This document shows positions 44,383 through 55,240 of a stretch of 64,000 nucleotides of DNA, in pieces. Made by a program: the position numbers and the translations under genes. Origin of the DNA: Variovorax sp. PBL-E5 (GTDB lineage: Bacteria > Pseudomonadota > Gammaproteobacteria > Burkholderiales > Burkholderiaceae_C); the NCBI RefSeq assembly GCF_901827185.1, contig NZ_LR594671.1, positions 4,242,001 through 4,306,000 of the forward strand. Reading direction: 5' to 3'. The notes beneath the pieces were generated by a model. The model ran no database searches and was not told the DNA's origin. It saw only the letters and a program-made list of their open reading frames with translations. Positions within the stretch are counted from its first letter, which is position 1. The number at the start of each line of letters is the position of its first letter.

Positions 44383-45380
44383 GTCGATGCGATCTGAATC
44401 AGGTCCTTGCGGATGCAGGCGGAAAAATGGCCAGGCGCCAGCTCGTCGAGCGGCGGCACGGTTTGCGCGCAGGCTTCGATGGCATGCGGGCAGCGGGTGC
44501 GGAAGACGCAGCCCGAGGGCGGCGCCATCGGGCTCGGGATGTCTCCCTTCAATGCGACATGGTCGTTGGGCAGCAGCGGATCGGGCTTCGGGCTCGCGGC
44601 CAGCAGTGCCTGCGTGTAGGGATGCAGCGGGCGCTCGAACAGCTCGGCCGTGCTCGCCACTTCCATCACCTTGCCGAGGTACAGCACCACCACGCGGTCG
44701 CACAGGTATTCGACCACGTCGAGGTCGTGCGAGATGAAGAGCATGGTGAGCGACAGGCGCTCGCGCAGGTCGGCCAGCAGGTTGATGACCTGCGACTGGA
44801 TCGAGACATCGAGCGCCGACAGCGGCTCGTCGGCGACGATGAACTCGGGCTCGACCGCGAGCGCGCGCGCGACGCCGATGCGCTGCCGCTGGCCACCCGA
44901 GAACTCGTGCGGAAAGCGGCTCGCATGCTCGGCGCGCAGGCCGACGGTCTCGAGCAGCTCGGCGATGCGGCGTTCGCGCGCGCCCCGCCCCTTGGCCAGG
45001 CCGTGCGTGGACAGCGCCTCGCCGAGGATCGCACTGATGCGCATCTTGGGATTCAGGCTCGCATACGGATCCTGGAAGATGATCTGCAGCTTGCTGCGCA
45101 GCTTGCGCATCTGGCCGCCCGAGAGCCTGCCGATGTCGTCGCCGCGATACAGCACTTCACCCTCGGTGCGCTCGACCAGGCGCAGCAGCGTGCGGCCGAT
45201 GGTGCTCTTGCCCGAGCCCGATTCGCCGACCAGGCCGAGCGTCTCGCCGGCACGGATCGCGAACGAGACATCGTCGACGGCGCGCACCGGGCGCTCGCCG
45301 CTGCCGAAGTATTTCTTGAGGCCTCGGACCTCGATCAGCGGAACGGTCTGCATGGTTGGATCGCCTGCCATCAGGTTCAT
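44379..45380 (-). CDS. Peptide ABC transporter ATPase (DppF/OppF-like)
   Basis: A 333-residue ATPase. Walker A is [16 protein letters not shown], signature FSGGQRQRIGVARAL, Walker B FIVADEPLSALDVS. The C-terminal oligopeptide domain has CVFRTRCPHAIEACA, the cysteine pattern of Dpp/Opp ATPases. It overlaps the DppD gene by ATGA. An internal ATG at 45353 is an alternative start. Confidence 0.94.
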   Translation of the reverse strand: MNLMAGDPTMQTVPLIEVRGLKKYFGSGERPVRAVDDVSFAIRAGETLGLVGESGSGKSTIGRTLLRLVERTEGEVLYRGDDIGRLSGGQMRKLRSKLQIIFQDPYASLNPKMRISAILGEALSTHGLAKGRGARERRIAELLETVGLRAEHASRFPHEFSGGQRQRIGVARALAVEPEFIVADEPLSALDVSIQSQVINLLADLRERLSLTMLFISHDLDVVEYLCDRVVVLYLGKVMEVASTAELFERPLHPYTQALLAASPKPDPLLPNDHVALKGDIPSPMAPPSGCVFRTRCPHAIEACAQTVPPLDELAPGHFSACIRKDLIQIAST

Positions 45381-46408
45381 GCGGCGCGCGCCAGCGTGGC
45401 TGCAGCGGGCACGCGGATGCAGCGCGCCTGCCGGTCGGCCTGCGTGTCGATCAGCGGCGGTATCGCTTCGCGGCAGGCCGGGATCGCCTGGTCGCAGCGC
45501 GGCTCGAAGGCACAGCCCGGCGGCGGCGCGAGCGGGCTCGACACCTGGCCTCGGATCGCGAACAGGCGCTTCGGCCTCGGCTGGCCGCGCAGATGGGCCT
45601 TGCCCGGCAGGCATGCGAGCAGGCCCTGCGTGTACGGATGCTCGGGCGCGGCGAACAGCGGCCGCACCGGCGCGCGCTCGACCACGCGCCCCGCGTACAT
45701 CACCACCACGTCGTCGGCATGGTGCGCAACCACGCCGAGGTTGTGCGTGATGAAGAGGATGCTCATGCCGGTCTCGGCCTGCAGCCGGCGCATCAGCTGA
45801 AGGATCTGCGCCTGGATCGTGACATCGAGCGCGGTGGTCGGCTCGTCGGCGATCAGCAGTGTCGGATCGCAGGCCATCGCCAGCGCGATCATCACGCGCT
45901 GCCGCATGCCACCCGAGAGCTGATGCGGGTACTCGTGCAGGCGCCGCGCCGCGGCCGGGATCTCGACCAGTTCGAGCATGCGCAGCGCATGCGCGAGCGC
46001 CGCCTTGCGGTCCAGGCCCTTGTGCAGGCGCACGCTCTCGGCGATCTGCTCGCCGATGGTGAACACCGGGTTGAGGCTGGTCATCGGCTCCTGGAAGATC
46101 ATCGCGAGCTCGTTGCCGCGCAGGCGCCGCATGTCGCGGTCGCCGAGCGTCAGCAGGTCGACCGTGCGGCCGTCACGCGTCGCGAAAGCGGTCTCGCCGG
46201 TGACCTGCGCGTTGGCGGTCTTGGGCAACAGGCGCATCAGCGTCAGGCTGGTGACCGACTTGCCCGAACCCGATTCGCCGACCAGCGCGGTGGTCTTGCC
46301 CGGCAGGATCGAGAAGCTGACCTCGGCCACCGAGCGCACGAGGCCTCCTTCGGTCGGGAACGAGGTGCCGAGGTTGCGAACCGCGAGGCGTGAAAGGGTG
46401 TTCGTCAT
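45377..46408 (-). CDS. Peptide ABC transporter ATPase (DppD/OppD-like)
   Basis: A 343-residue ATPase with Walker [17 protein letters not shown], signature [15 protein letters not shown], Walker [15 protein letters not shown] and the C-terminal [15 protein letters not shown]. It starts at ATG 46408 overlapping the DppC stop (TGATG). It should pair with DppF to drive import of peptides or acyl amino acids. Confidence 0.94.
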   Translation of the reverse strand: MTNTLSRLAVRNLGTSFPTEGGLVRSVAEVSFSILPGKTTALVGESGSGKSVTSLTLMRLLPKTANAQVTGETAFATRDGRTVDLLTLGDRDMRRLRGNELAMIFQEPMTSLNPVFTIGEQIAESVRLHKGLDRKAALAHALRMLELVEIPAAARRLHEYPHQLSGGMRQRVMIALAMACDPTLLIADEPTTALDVTIQAQILQLMRRLQAETGMSILFITHNLGVVAHHADDVVVMYAGRVVERAPVRPLFAAPEHPYTQGLLACLPGKAHLRGQPRPKRLFAIRGQVSSPLAPPPGCAFEPRCDQAIPACREAIPPLIDTQADRQARCIRVPAAATLARAA

Positions 46409-47247
46409 CACGCGGCTTTCTTGAGTTTGGGGTCGAGCAAGTCGCGCACGCCATCGCCGAGCAGCTGCAACGACAGCGCGGTCAGGATGATCGCCACCCC
46501 CGGGAACAGCACGACCCAAAAGGCCCGGTCCGCATACTGCTGGCTGCCCGCGACCATGGTGCCCCAGGTCGGAATCTCGGGCGGCACGCCGACGCCGAGG
46601 AAGGACAGCCCCGCCTCCGCCAGGATCGCATACGCAAAGATGAAGGACACCTGCACCAGGATCGGCGACATCAGGTTCGGCAGGATGTGGCGCCACAGGA
46701 TGCGCGAGGTGCGCACGCCGAGCGCACGCACCGCCTCTACGAACAGCAGCTCGCGCACCACCAGCGTCGAGGCGCGCACCACGCGCGCCACGCGCGGCGT
46801 GTAGACCAGCACCAGCGCCAGCACCACGTTGCCCAGCGAGGCGCCGAGGATCGCCACCAGCGCGATCGCCAGCAGGATGTCGGGGAAGGACATCATGGCG
46901 TCGACCACGCGCATCAGCGGCGCATCGAGCCGACGGAAGAAGCCCGCAATGAGCCCGAGCGCGGTGCCGGCGATCACCGAACCCAGCGCCGTCAGCGCCG
47001 CGATCGCCAGCGAGTAGCGCGCGCCATGGATGATGCGCGCATACATGTCGCGGCCCAGTTCGTCGGTGCCCAGCAGATGTTCGGCACTGGGCGGCTTGAG
47101 ACGTTCGAGCACGGCCGTGTCGTTGGGGTCCGCCGAGGCGAACCACGGCGCGCCGATCGCCAGCACCGCAATGATCAGCAGCACCACGGCCGACACCATG
47201 ACGATGCGGCGTTGCATCAGCTGGCGCAGCATTCTCGGAAGCTTCAT
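46408..47247 (-). CDS. Peptide ABC transporter permease (DppC-like)
   Basis: A 279-residue permease with five or six membrane segments and an N-terminal VVLLIIAVLAIGAPWFA. Typical motifs are HLLGTDELGRDMYARIIHGARYSL and, for the EAA loop, EAVRALGVRTSRILWRHILPNL. It starts 10 bases after the DppB stop. Confidence 0.94.
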   Translation of the reverse strand: MKLPRMLRQLMQRRIVMVSAVVLLIIAVLAIGAPWFASADPNDTAVLERLKPPSAEHLLGTDELGRDMYARIIHGARYSLAIAALTALGSVIAGTALGLIAGFFRRLDAPLMRVVDAMMSFPDILLAIALVAILGASLGNVVLALVLVYTPRVARVVRASTLVVRELLFVEAVRALGVRTSRILWRHILPNLMSPILVQVSFIFAYAILAEAGLSFLGVGVPPEIPTWGTMVAGSQQYADRAFWVVLFPGVAIILTALSLQLLGDGVRDLLDPKLKKAA

Positions 47248-47257
47248 CGTTGCGCCC

Positions 47258-48198
47258 TCAGACCTTGACCCGCGGATCGACCGCGACGTACAGCAGGTCG
47301 ATCGAAAAATTGATCAGCACATAGACGCCGCGATCACCAGCAGCGCGCCCTGGATCACCGGGTAGTCGCGCCGCAGCACCGCGTTCACCACCAGGCTGCC
47401 GACGCCGGGCAGGCCGAACACCGTCTCGGTCACGACGGCGCCGCCGATCATCAGCGCGGCCGTCAGGCCCAGCACCGTGACGATCGGCACCAGCGCGTTG
47501 CGCAGCGCGTGCTTCAGCACCACCGTGGTTTCGGCCAGGCCCTTGGAGCGCGCCGTGCGCACATAGTCCTCGCCCAGCACGTCGAGCATCGAGGCGCGCG
47601 TGAAGCGGATGATCAGCGCCGAGTTGAGCAGCCCGAGCACGGTGGCCGGCAGGATCAGCGCATGCAGGCGTTCGGCCAGCGGCGCATCGGGCGCGCCGTA
47701 GCCCGAGACCGGAAACCAGCCGAGCGACACCGCGAACATCTGGATCAGCACGATGCCGAGCCAGAAGCTCGGAATGCTCGCGCCCAGCATCGCGATGCCG
47801 GTGAAGAGCTGGTCGACCACGCGGCCACGGAACACCGCCGAGACGATGCCGCAGGGCAGCCCGATCAGCGCCGCGATCGCGACCGCCATCAGCGACAGCA
47901 GCGTGGTCGGCTCGGCGCGTTCTGCCAGCGCCTGCGTGACCGGCCGCTGCAGAAAGATCGACTGGCCCAGATTGCCCTGCAGCACCTCGCGCAGCCAGTA
48001 GCCGAACTGCACCGGCAGCGGCTTGTCGAGGCCGTATTCCTTCTGCACGCGCGCGATGTCGGCGGCCGTCGCCTGATCGCCGAGCAGCACCGAGATCGGA
48101 TCGCCCGACGCGGCGCGCGTGAGGATGAAGACCAGCACCGCGACGATGGCGAGCACGACCAGCATGCCGGCCGCGCGGGACGCGAGATAGCGCAGCAT
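47258..48198 (-). CDS. Peptide ABC transporter permease (DppB-like), frameshifted near the 3' end
   Basis: The first 290 residues are a normal DppB permease (MLRYLASRAAGMLVVLAIVAV, then GNLGQSIFLQRPVT and an EAA loop with ARSKGLAETTVVLKHALRNAL). Near 47325-47331 one base is missing relative to related permeases: after GALLVIAA the frame runs into SMC and a stop at 47314, while the missing end, VYVLINFSIDLLYVAVDPRVKV, is coded in another frame to 47258. The last membrane helix would be lost unless the base is a sequencing error or is bypassed. The rest of the gene is intact. Confidence 0.85.
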
Positions 48199-48206
48199 GG
48201 CCGGGC

Positions 48207-49775
48207 TTACTTGATGCGTGCGTTCCAGAAGAAGGGCCAGGTGGCCGGCTGGTAGTTGTCGAGTGCCGGGCTCTTCGCCGACAGCCCATTGAACTTGCCC
48301 ACGTTCACATACGGCACTTCGTCATACACGGCCTGCTGCACCTTGCCCCACAGCGCCCCGCGCTTGGCCGGGTCGCTTTCGAGGTTGAAGGCCTGCAGCG
48401 CGGCCTTCTTGGCCGGCGTGTTCCACCAGCCCGGCGCATCGTCGCCCAGTTGCGGCGGCGACAGCATCGGCTCCGGGAACTGGCCCGAATGCGTGACGTA
48501 GATGTCCCACAGCTTCGGATCGTTGCGGCGCTGTACCAGCGTGGCCCAGTCGACCACGTCCAGTTGGACCTTGAAGCCGGCGCGCTTGAGCTGCTCGGCC
48601 ATCAGGAGCGCCATGTTGTAGTGGAAGTCGTACTGGCGGCTGGTCAGCACGCGGATCGGTTCGCCCTTGTAGCCGGCCTTGGCCGCCATCTCCTTGGCCT
48701 TGGGCGCGTTGCGCTGGTTGTAGAGCTCGGTACCGGCGGTCGAATAGAAAGGCGAGCCCTTCGGGAAGTGGTTGCCCTCGGCGACGAAGAAGCGGTTGTC
48801 GCCAAAGCCGGCGGCCAGCATCTCGCCCTCGCCCAATGCGGTCTGGATCGCCTGCCGGATCGGCTGGCTCGCGGCCACGCCTTCCTTGGTGTTGAACACG
48901 AGGTAGGGAAAGCCGAAGGCCGGCGTCATGATCGGCACCGTCTTGCCGCCGGATTTCTCGAGCCGCGGCAGCGCTTCCACCGGCAGCAGGTCGGCATAGT
49001 CGTACTGGCCGGCCAGCGCGCCCTCGACACGCGTGCTCGCATTGGGCACCGGCACGAAGCGCAGCTCTTCGATGGCCGCCTCGCGCTTGCCGCCGTAGCC
49101 GCTGGCGGGCTCCTTGCGCGCGCTGTACTTGTCGAAGCGCGTGAGCAGCACGTACTGGTCGGGCTTGCGTTCCTTGAACTTGTAGGGGCCGGTGCCGACG
49201 AAGTTCGTCAGCGGCTGCGCGATCGACTCCTTGGCCATGATCGCCGCCATGCCGCTCGGCAGTGCGAGCTGCGCGAGCAGCGGTGCATAGGGCTCCTTCA
49301 GCACCAGTTCGACATTGAGCGGCCCCTTGGCCTTGAGGCTGTCGATCTCCTTGCCGACGGCCTTGCCGCGCGGCGACTGCTCGATCCAGCGCTGCAGGCT
49401 CGCGACCACGTCGTCGGCGTTGAGTTCGCGGCCGTTGTGCAGCATCACGCCCTTGCGCAGGGTGATCGCGTAGGTCTTGCCGTCGGCCGAGATCTTCGGC
49501 ATCGACTCTGCGAGCATCGGCACCACGTTCCACTTGCCGTCGAAGGTGTAGAGCGTCTCGTAGACGTGCTGCATGATCGTGCCGACGAGGTCGGCGGTGG
49601 ACGCCATCGGGTCCAGCGTCTGCGGCTCGGCGACCATCGCGAGCGTCGCGTAGTTGCGCGGCGCCTGGGCCTGCGCGGGCGCCACCGCGCACAGCAATGC
49701 GAGCAGGCCGGCGCCGAGCAGGCTGCGCTTCGAGAGGGAGGCGCAGAGGCCCGGAAGAAAAGCGTCGTGAGGCAT
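48207..49775 (-). CDS. Peptide ABC transporter substrate-binding protein (DppA/OppA-like)
   Basis: A 522-residue periplasmic SBP_bac_5 protein. A signal peptide ends near AQAQA. Family motifs include LDPMASTADLVGTIMQHVYETLYTFD, ITLRKGVMLHNGRELNADDVV and GTGPYKF. It lies first in the operon on the minus strand and the leader carries two RpiR-type dyads. An AGGAGC site lies 4 bases before the ATG. Likely ligand: short or D-containing peptides or acyl-amino acids, from operon context. Confidence 0.94.
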   Translation of the reverse strand: MPHDAFLPGLCASLSKRSLLGAGLLALLCAVAPAQAQAPRNYATLAMVAEPQTLDPMASTADLVGTIMQHVYETLYTFDGKWNVVPMLAESMPKISADGKTYAITLRKGVMLHNGRELNADDVVASLQRWIEQSPRGKAVGKEIDSLKAKGPLNVELVLKEPYAPLLAQLALPSGMAAIMAKESIAQPLTNFVGTGPYKFKERKPDQYVLLTRFDKYSARKEPASGYGGKREAAIEELRFVPVPNASTRVEGALAGQYDYADLLPVEALPRLEKSGGKTVPIMTPAFGFPYLVFNTKEGVAASQPIRQAIQTALGEGEMLAAGFGDNRFFVAEGNHFPKGSPFYSTAGTELYNQRNAPKAKEMAAKAGYKGEPIRVLTSRQYDFHYNMALLMAEQLKRAGFKVQLDVVDWATLVQRRNDPKLWDIYVTHSGQFPEPMLSPPQLGDDAPGWWNTPAKKAALQAFNLESDPAKRGALWGKVQQAVYDEVPYVNVGKFNGLSAKSPALDNYQPATWPFFWNARIK

Positions 49776-49804
49776 GGGGAGCTCCTGTCGTTGATCGCCG
49801 AGTT

Positions 49805-49903
49805 TGAAAATTAATTTCTTCGACGGCGACTTTGAGGCAGAGACTTCGCCAAATCACCAGTAGAAACCCTAGAGATTCTGGTTTTTACTGAAATATACTT
49901 TCA
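49805..49903. promoter_or_regulatory. Divergent dppA-ridA control region with two GAAA-N5-TTTC dyads
   Basis: Site 1 is TGAAA-ATTAA-TTTCT (49805-49819); site 2 is TGAAA-TATAC-TTTCA (49889-49903). Both show the same spacing of 5 bases and lie 84 bases apart in the 160-base divergent region. The region is AT-rich compared with its surroundings. RpiR-family operators are short dyads, so the operon's RpiR protein is the best candidate. A TATACT sequence in site 2 could be a -10 for ridA. Confidence 0.55.
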
Positions 49904-49935
49904 TATCCATCGCCCACATCCACGGAGATCTTTCC

Positions 49936-50322
49936 ATGCCTCTCGAGTACCTCGGCACCTCGCCCACCGCCTCGGACCGCCAGGTCCGTCCCTTCTCGCC
50001 GGCCGTGCGCGCGGGCGATTTCATCTATGTGTCGGGCCAGGTGCCGGCCGGCGCGGACGGCGAGATCGTCACCGGCGGCATCGAGGCGCAGACGCGCCAG
50101 GTGATGGAGAACCTGAAGTCGGTGCTCGCGCTGGCCGGCGCGGGTTTCGACGATGTCTGCAAGACCACCGTGTGGCTGCAGGACGCGCGCGACTTCGGTG
50201 CCTTCAACCGCGTCTACATGGGCTACTTCGGCAACGGCCGCCCGGCCCGCTCGACCACCGAGGCGCGGCTGATGGTCGATGCCAAGGTCGAGATCGACGT
50301 GGTGGCCTACAAGCCGACGTGA
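49936..50322 (+). CDS. RidA family protein (2-iminopropanoate / 2-aminoacrylate deaminase)
   Basis: A 128-residue protein of the YjgF/YER057c/UK114 family. Motifs: PFSPAVRAGDFIYVSGQVP, LAGAGFDDVCKTTVWLQD and GRPARSTTEARLMVD, with the catalytic Arg in RPARSTT. RidA clears reactive enamines made by PLP-dependent dehydratases. It is divergent from a D-amino-acid operon that holds such an enzyme. Confidence 0.93.
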   Translation: MPLEYLGTSPTASDRQVRPFSPAVRAGDFIYVSGQVPAGADGEIVTGGIEAQTRQVMENLKSVLALAGAGFDDVCKTTVWLQDARDFGAFNRVYMGYFGNGRPARSTTEARLMVDAKVEIDVVAYKPT

Positions 50323-50341
50323 GGCAGCGCGCGCCGGCCGC

Positions 50342-53300
50342 TCAGCCCGCGGCCGGCAGCAGCGCCCGATCGAGAAATCCGATCGACGGCGCCAGCGCAA
50401 GCGCCCTCGCCGCTGCCTGCGCCTCGCCGGCATCGAGCGGCACGAGCAGTTCGACCTGATCGGCGATCCGGGTCGCGATCGGCAGCCCGCCACGGTACAG
50501 CACGCGCGCGCCCGGCACCCGCGCCACCCGGGTGCCGGGCAGCACGCTGCCCAGCAGGTTGGCAGGGTCGGCCGCAGCCAGGCAGACCAGCGCATCGTCG
50601 GCCGGCCGGCGCCGCACCTGACGCATCAGGCCGATCGCCTCGGGCAATGCGAACTGTTCGCCCGACAGGCCGGCGATGAAGCGGCCGCCGCGGATCTCGC
50701 CGCGCGCCTCGAGGCGGCGGCAGGTCCGCACGAGATCGCGCCATGGCGGCAGCCAAGCGGCCTCGCGCTCGATCAGGTGCCAGCACAGCACGCCATAGCG
50801 GCGCAGCAGCACGCGCGCTACCTGCTCGACGGCCTCGGGCGCGACACGGTGCGCCGCCTCGGCCGCGTCGCCGGCAGCGTGCGCGGGCCGCGTCAGCAGC
50901 CAGCGGCCCGCATCCTCGATGCCGAACAGCGCGACGCGGCGCCGGCGCTGCGCATGCGCCGACGGGCGCTTCGACGCCGGCACCAGCAGCGCGCGCAGGC
51001 CCGCGTAGCTGTCGCAGCGCACGCGGCCGCGCGCGACGAGTTCGCTCAGCGCATCCTCGACCTCGGCGCGCAACAGGTGCGCGCCATCGACGATCTCGTC
51101 GAAGAAGGACGCGCCGTGCTCGCCCAGATAGGCGGCGACGCGACGGGCGCGCGAGCCCAATGCCGCATCGTCGACGGCCGGCGGCGCGAGCTGATTCCAC
51201 AGCGGCGCCGCCTTGCGCGGCAGCACGAGCACCGGCGTCGAACGCAGCGACACGGCGCCACCGCCCGAACGCGCCTCGCCGGGCGAAGGCCGCAGCCGCG
51301 TCCAGAACACGCGTCCCGCAGTGCAGAGATCGTCGAGCCACGCGCTCCCGTAGTCGTTGACGCGCGCGGGCAGCAGCTCGGCCTCCCACAGCGCCGCAGG
51401 CGCCTCGTAGCCTTCGAGCTGCGTCAGCACGCCGGCCAGTGCCTCGGGACCGCTGACCCGGGTCGACGGACTCACATGCTGCCACTCGAACAGGAAGCGC
51501 TGGAAGTCGCGCGGCTCGACCGGCTCGATCTCGCGCCGCAGGCGCCCGAGCGTGTAGCGATGGATGCGCGCCAGCAGATGCCGCTCGCACCACTCGACGG
51601 CCGGCGCGCCCGGCGTGAAGCGGCCTTGCAGCACATAGCCTTCGGACTGCAATCCGAGCAGCGCCGTATCGATCTCCGAAGGCGGCAGCCGCAGTTGCGC
51701 AGCCAGCACATCGACCGCGGTCGGGCCAAGGCCGCCGAGGCGGGAGCGCAGCAGATCCTTCAGCGCGGCCTCGCGGCTTTCGGGCGGCTGCGCGCAGCCG
51801 CGGGGCGCGACGACGGCCGGCTGCATCGCGGCCTCGGGATAGAGCACGCGCGCCAGCGCAAGACCTTCGGCCGCCACCCACAGGCCCGTGTCCGATGCAT
51901 CCTCGCTCGCCAGCGACAGCCGCGTCGCGCGACCGGCACGCGCCAGCGCCGCGAGCCATGCGGCCCAGTCCGCATGCCGTGCGACCTCGTCGTCGGTGAC
52001 GACGCCGAGCTCGGTCAGCGCCTCGTGCATCTCGTCGGTCGCGCGCGGCGCGGGCCAGGCCTCGGCGCGCACGCTCTCGATCGCCGCCGGGTCCAGCCGG
52101 CCGATGTCGTCGGCGCTTTGCGGATCGGCATGGCGCCGGTTCTGCACCGCCTGCGTGCGGCGTTCCTCCAGCGGCGCATCGTCGAGGAAGGCATAGGGCT
52201 TGGCGTTCAGCACCTCGGCCGCGAACGGCGACGGCGCCGGCAGGTCGCGCGCCACGACCTCGATCTCGCCCGCTTCGAGACGCCGCAGCAGGCGCAGCCA
52301 GCCCTCGGCATCCATCGCCTCGTAGAGGCAGTCGTGCAGCGTCTGCGCGACCAGCGGATGGTCCGGCACCTCGCGTTCGCCGGCGATGTTCTCGGCACAC
52401 GCGACCTGGTCCGGGAACACCGAGGCCAGCAGGTCCTCCGACTTCATGCGCTGCAGCTGCGGCGCCACCTTGCGGCCGCCGACGAAGCGCGGCAGCGCCA
52501 GCGCGGTGGTCGCATTCCAGCGCCAGCGCACGCCGAACAGCGGCGCGTCGAGCAGCGCCTGCACCAGCACGTCCAGTGCCGTGGCCGAATGCAGATAGCG
52601 CGCGACCTCGGCCAACGGAAAGCTGTGGCTGGTGGCGAGCGAGAGCACGATCGCATCCTCGGTCGCGGCCGCCTGCAGCTCGAAGTTGAACTGGCGGCAG
52701 AAACGCTTGCGCAAGGCCAGCCCCCAGGCGCGGTTGACGCGGCTGCCATGCGGCGAATGGACGATCAGCTGCATGCCGCCGGATTCGTCGAAGAAACGCT
52801 CGAGCACGATCCGCTGCCGGGTCGGCAAGGCGCCGAGCGCGGCGATCGTGCGGCCGAGGTAGTCGACGATCTGGCGTGCCGATTCCGCGTCGAGTCCGAT
52901 CGCGTGCATCAGCCAGTCGATCGCGGCCTCGGTGCCGTCGTTGCCGATGCGCTGCTCGACCTCTTCGCGCAGCCGCGAGACGCCCAGCGACAGCTCGTCG
53001 CTGCGCCCCGGCGCCTCGCCGAGCCAGAACGGGATGTTGGGCGCGGCGCCCTTCGCATCTTCCACGCGCACGCGGCCCGGCTCGATCCTCAGGATGCGGT
53101 AGCTGGTGTTGCCGAGCTGGAACACGTCGCCGGCCAGGCTCTCGACCGCGAAGTCCTCGTTGACGGTGCCGATCTGGTGTGCCTGCGGTTCGAGCACCAC
53201 GGTGTAGTCGCCGGCCTCCGGAATGGTGCCGCCCGAGGTCAGCGCCGTGAGCCGCGAACCCTTGCGCTCGCGCAGCAGGTGGTGCACGGCATCGCGGTGC

Positions 53301-54718
53301 AAATAGCCGGCGCGCGGCCCGTTGCGCGTCGCGAAGCCCTCGGCCAGCATGCGCACCACGGCATCGAAGTTCTCGCGCGTGAGATCGGCGTAAGGCCACG
53401 CACGGCGCATCAGCGCGAACAGCACGTCCTCGTCCCATTCGCGGCAGGCGGTCTCGGCGACGATCTGCTGCGCCAGCACGTCGAGCGGCGCGGGCAGCAC
53501 GTGCAGCGCATCGAGCTCGCCGCGCCGGATGCAGTCGAGCAGCGCGGCGCATTCGACCAGCTCGTCGCGCGACTGCGGAAAGAGCCGCGCCTTCGGCACC
53601 CCGCCTACCGCATGGCCCGAGCGGCCCGCGCGCTGCAGGAAGGTGGCAATGGAGCGCGGCGAGCCGAGCTGGCACACGAGATCGACGTCGCCGATGTCGA
53701 GGCCCAGCTCCAGCGACGCGGTGGCGACCAGCACCTGCAGCTCGCCGCGCTTGAGCCGCTGCTCCGCATCGAGCCGCGCCTCCTTCGCGAGGCTGCCGTG
53801 GTGCGCGGCCACCGCCTCCTTGCCCAGCAGTTCGCCGAGGTGGCGCGACGCGCGCTCGGCCATGCGCCGCGTGTTGACGAAGACCAGCGTGGTGCGGTGC
53901 TCGCGCACCAGCGCGGCAACGCGCGCATAGACCTGCGCCCACTGGTCGGTCGACATCACGGCACTGAGCGGCGCCGGCGGCAGCTCGAGCGCGAGGTCGC
54001 GCTGCTTGCGGTAGCCGATGTCGACGATCTCGCAATCGGCCACGCCATCGGTGGTCGCGCCGGCGCCGACCAGGAAGCGCGCCATCTCGTCGATCGGCTT
54101 CTGCGTCGCCGACAGGCCGATGCGCACCAGCCTGCGTTCGCACAGCGATTCGAGCCGTTCGAGCGACAGCGCGAGGTGGCTGCCGCGCTTGCTGGCGGCC
54201 AGCGCATGGATCTCGTCGACGATCACCGTGCGCACCGGCGCGAGCATCCTGCGGCCGGAGACCGAACCCAGCAGCACGTAGAGCGACTCCGGCGTCGTCA
54301 CCAGGATGTGCGGCGGCTTGCGCAGGTTCTGCTGACGGTCTTTCTGCGACGTGTCGCCGGTACGCACGGCGGTGCGGATCTCGACATCGGGCAGGCCGAG
54401 CGCGGCGAGTTCGGCGCGAATGCCCGCGAGCGGCGCTTCGAGGTTGAGGCGGATGTCGTTGGACAGCGCCTTCAGCGGCGAGACATAGACCACCGCCGTC
54501 TCGTCGGACAGGCCGCCGGGCTGCAGACCCGCGCGCACCAGCGCATCGAGCGCGGCGAGAAAGGCCGTCAGCGTCTTGCCGGAGCCGGTGGGTGCCGCGA
54601 CCAGCGTGTTGCGTCCGGCATGGATCGCCGGCCACGCGGCAGCCTGCGCCTCGGTGGGCGCCGCGAAGGTCCGGCCGAACCAGCGGCCGACGGCGGGATG
54701 GAAGTCTTCGGGCAGCAC
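50342..54718 (-). CDS. lhr: Large ATP-dependent helicase Lhr (Lhr-Core type with C-terminal extension)
   Basis: A 1458-residue superfamily 2 DNA helicase. Motif I is [10 protein letters not shown] (about residue 41), motif [15 protein letters not shown], motif [11 protein letters not shown]; the second RecA domain has [19 protein letters not shown] and [12 protein letters not shown] winged-helix and the Lhr core follow ([20 protein letters not shown]), and the C-terminal half has the extension found in long Lhr proteins, linked to DNA repair. I choose the GTG at 54718 because GGAG lies 5 bases upstream; no ATG is near the start. The upstream frame reads through trxC. Confidence 0.92.
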   Translation of the reverse strand: MLPEDFHPAVGRWFGRTFAAPTEAQAAAWPAIHAGRNTLVAAPTGSGKTLTAFLAALDALVRAGLQPGGLSDETAVVYVSPLKALSNDIRLNLEAPLAGIRAELAALGLPDVEIRTAVRTGDTSQKDRQQNLRKPPHILVTTPESLYVLLGSVSGRRMLAPVRTVIVDEIHALAASKRGSHLALSLERLESLCERRLVRIGLSATQKPIDEMARFLVGAGATTDGVADCEIVDIGYRKQRDLALELPPAPLSAVMSTDQWAQVYARVAALVREHRTTLVFVNTRRMAERASRHLGELLGKEAVAAHHGSLAKEARLDAEQRLKRGELQVLVATASLELGLDIGDVDLVCQLGSPRSIATFLQRAGRSGHAVGGVPKARLFPQSRDELVECAALLDCIRRGELDALHVLPAPLDVLAQQIVAETACREWDEDVLFALMRRAWPYADLTRENFDAVVRMLAEGFATRNGPRAGYLHRDAVHHLLRERKGSRLTALTSGGTIPEAGDYTVVLEPQAHQIGTVNEDFAVESLAGDVFQLGNTSYRILRIEPGRVRVEDAKGAAPNIPFWLGEAPGRSDELSLGVSRLREEVEQRIGNDGTEAAIDWLMHAIGLDAESARQIVDYLGRTIAALGALPTRQRIVLERFFDESGGMQLIVHSPHGSRVNRAWGLALRKRFCRQFNFELQAAATEDAIVLSLATSHSFPLAEVARYLHSATALDVLVQALLDAPLFGVRWRWNATTALALPRFVGGRKVAPQLQRMKSEDLLASVFPDQVACAENIAGEREVPDHPLVAQTLHDCLYEAMDAEGWLRLLRRLEAGEIEVVARDLPAPSPFAAEVLNAKPYAFLDDAPLEERRTQAVQNRRHADPQSADDIGRLDPAAIESVRAEAWPAPRATDEMHEALTELGVVTDDEVARHADWAAWLAALARAGRATRLSLASEDASDTGLWVAAEGLALARVLYPEAAMQPAVVAPRGCAQPPESREAALKDLLRSRLGGLGPTAVDVLAAQLRLPPSEIDTALLGLQSEGYVLQGRFTPGAPAVEWCERHLLARIHRYTLGRLRREIEPVEPRDFQRFLFEWQHVSPSTRVSGPEALAGVLTQLEGYEAPAALWEAELLPARVNDYGSAWLDDLCTAGRVFWTRLRPSPGEARSGGGAVSLRSTPVLVLPRKAAPLWNQLAPPAVDDAALGSRARRVAAYLGEHGASFFDEIVDGAHLLRAEVEDALSELVARGRVRCDSYAGLRALLVPASKRPSAHAQRRRRVALFGIEDAGRWLLTRPAHAAGDAAEAAHRVAPEAVEQVARVLLRRYGVLCWHLIEREAAWLPPWRDLVRTCRRLEARGEIRGGRFIAGLSGEQFALPEAIGLMRQVRRRPADDALVCLAAADPANLLGSVLPGTRVARVPGARVLYRGGLPIATRIADQVELLVPLDAGEAQAAARALALAPSIGFLDRALLPAAG

Positions 54719-54762
54719 GGGTTCTCCGAAGGTCGGGCCGCTGGCGCGGAACTCAAGGCGGC

Positions 54763-55212
54763 TCAGGTGCCGGCAGCCGCCGACTTCGCCTGGACCCACC
54801 GCACGATGTCGGACGCACCCATGGCGCCGGCCTGCCGTGCCACCTCGCGGCCACCGCGAAAGAGCGCCAGCGTCGGAATGCTGCGGATGTCGAAGCGCCG
54901 TGCCAGCGCAGGCACGGCCTCGGTATCGACCTTCGCGAGCCGCACATGCGGCTCCAGCCGCGCGGCCGCCTGCTCGAAGCCGGGCGCCATCTGCAGGCAG
55001 GGCCCGCACCACGGCGCCCAGAAATCGACCAGCACGGGAATCTGGTTGCGCGCGACATGCTTGTCGAAAGCCGCTTCGTCCAGGGCGACGGAATGCGCCT
55101 CGAACAGGGGGCGGTGGCAGTGGCCGCAATCGGGCGCGCTGGCCAGCTGCTCGCTGCGCACGCGGTTGGTGGTCTGGCAATGGGGGCAGACGATGTGCAG
55201 CGCGTCGTTCAT
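54763..55212 (-). CDS. trxC: Thioredoxin 2 (zinc-containing)
   Basis: A 149-residue protein. Two CxxC pairs at the N-terminus (CPHCQTTNR and DCGHC) bind zinc as in TrxC, followed by the thioredoxin domain with WAPWCGPC. TrxC reduces disulfides in the cytoplasm, often under oxidative stress. The ATG at 55212 has AAGGA upstream; another at 55233 gives 7 more residues. The gene precedes lhr on the same strand. Confidence 0.93.
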   Translation of the reverse strand: MNDALHIVCPHCQTTNRVRSEQLASAPDCGHCHRPLFEAHSVALDEAAFDKHVARNQIPVLVDFWAPWCGPCLQMAPGFEQAAARLEPHVRLAKVDTEAVPALARRFDIRSIPTLALFRGGREVARQAGAMGASDIVRWVQAKSAAAGT

Positions 55213-55240
55213 CTCGAATTCCTTGTCTGTCATCCGGGCA

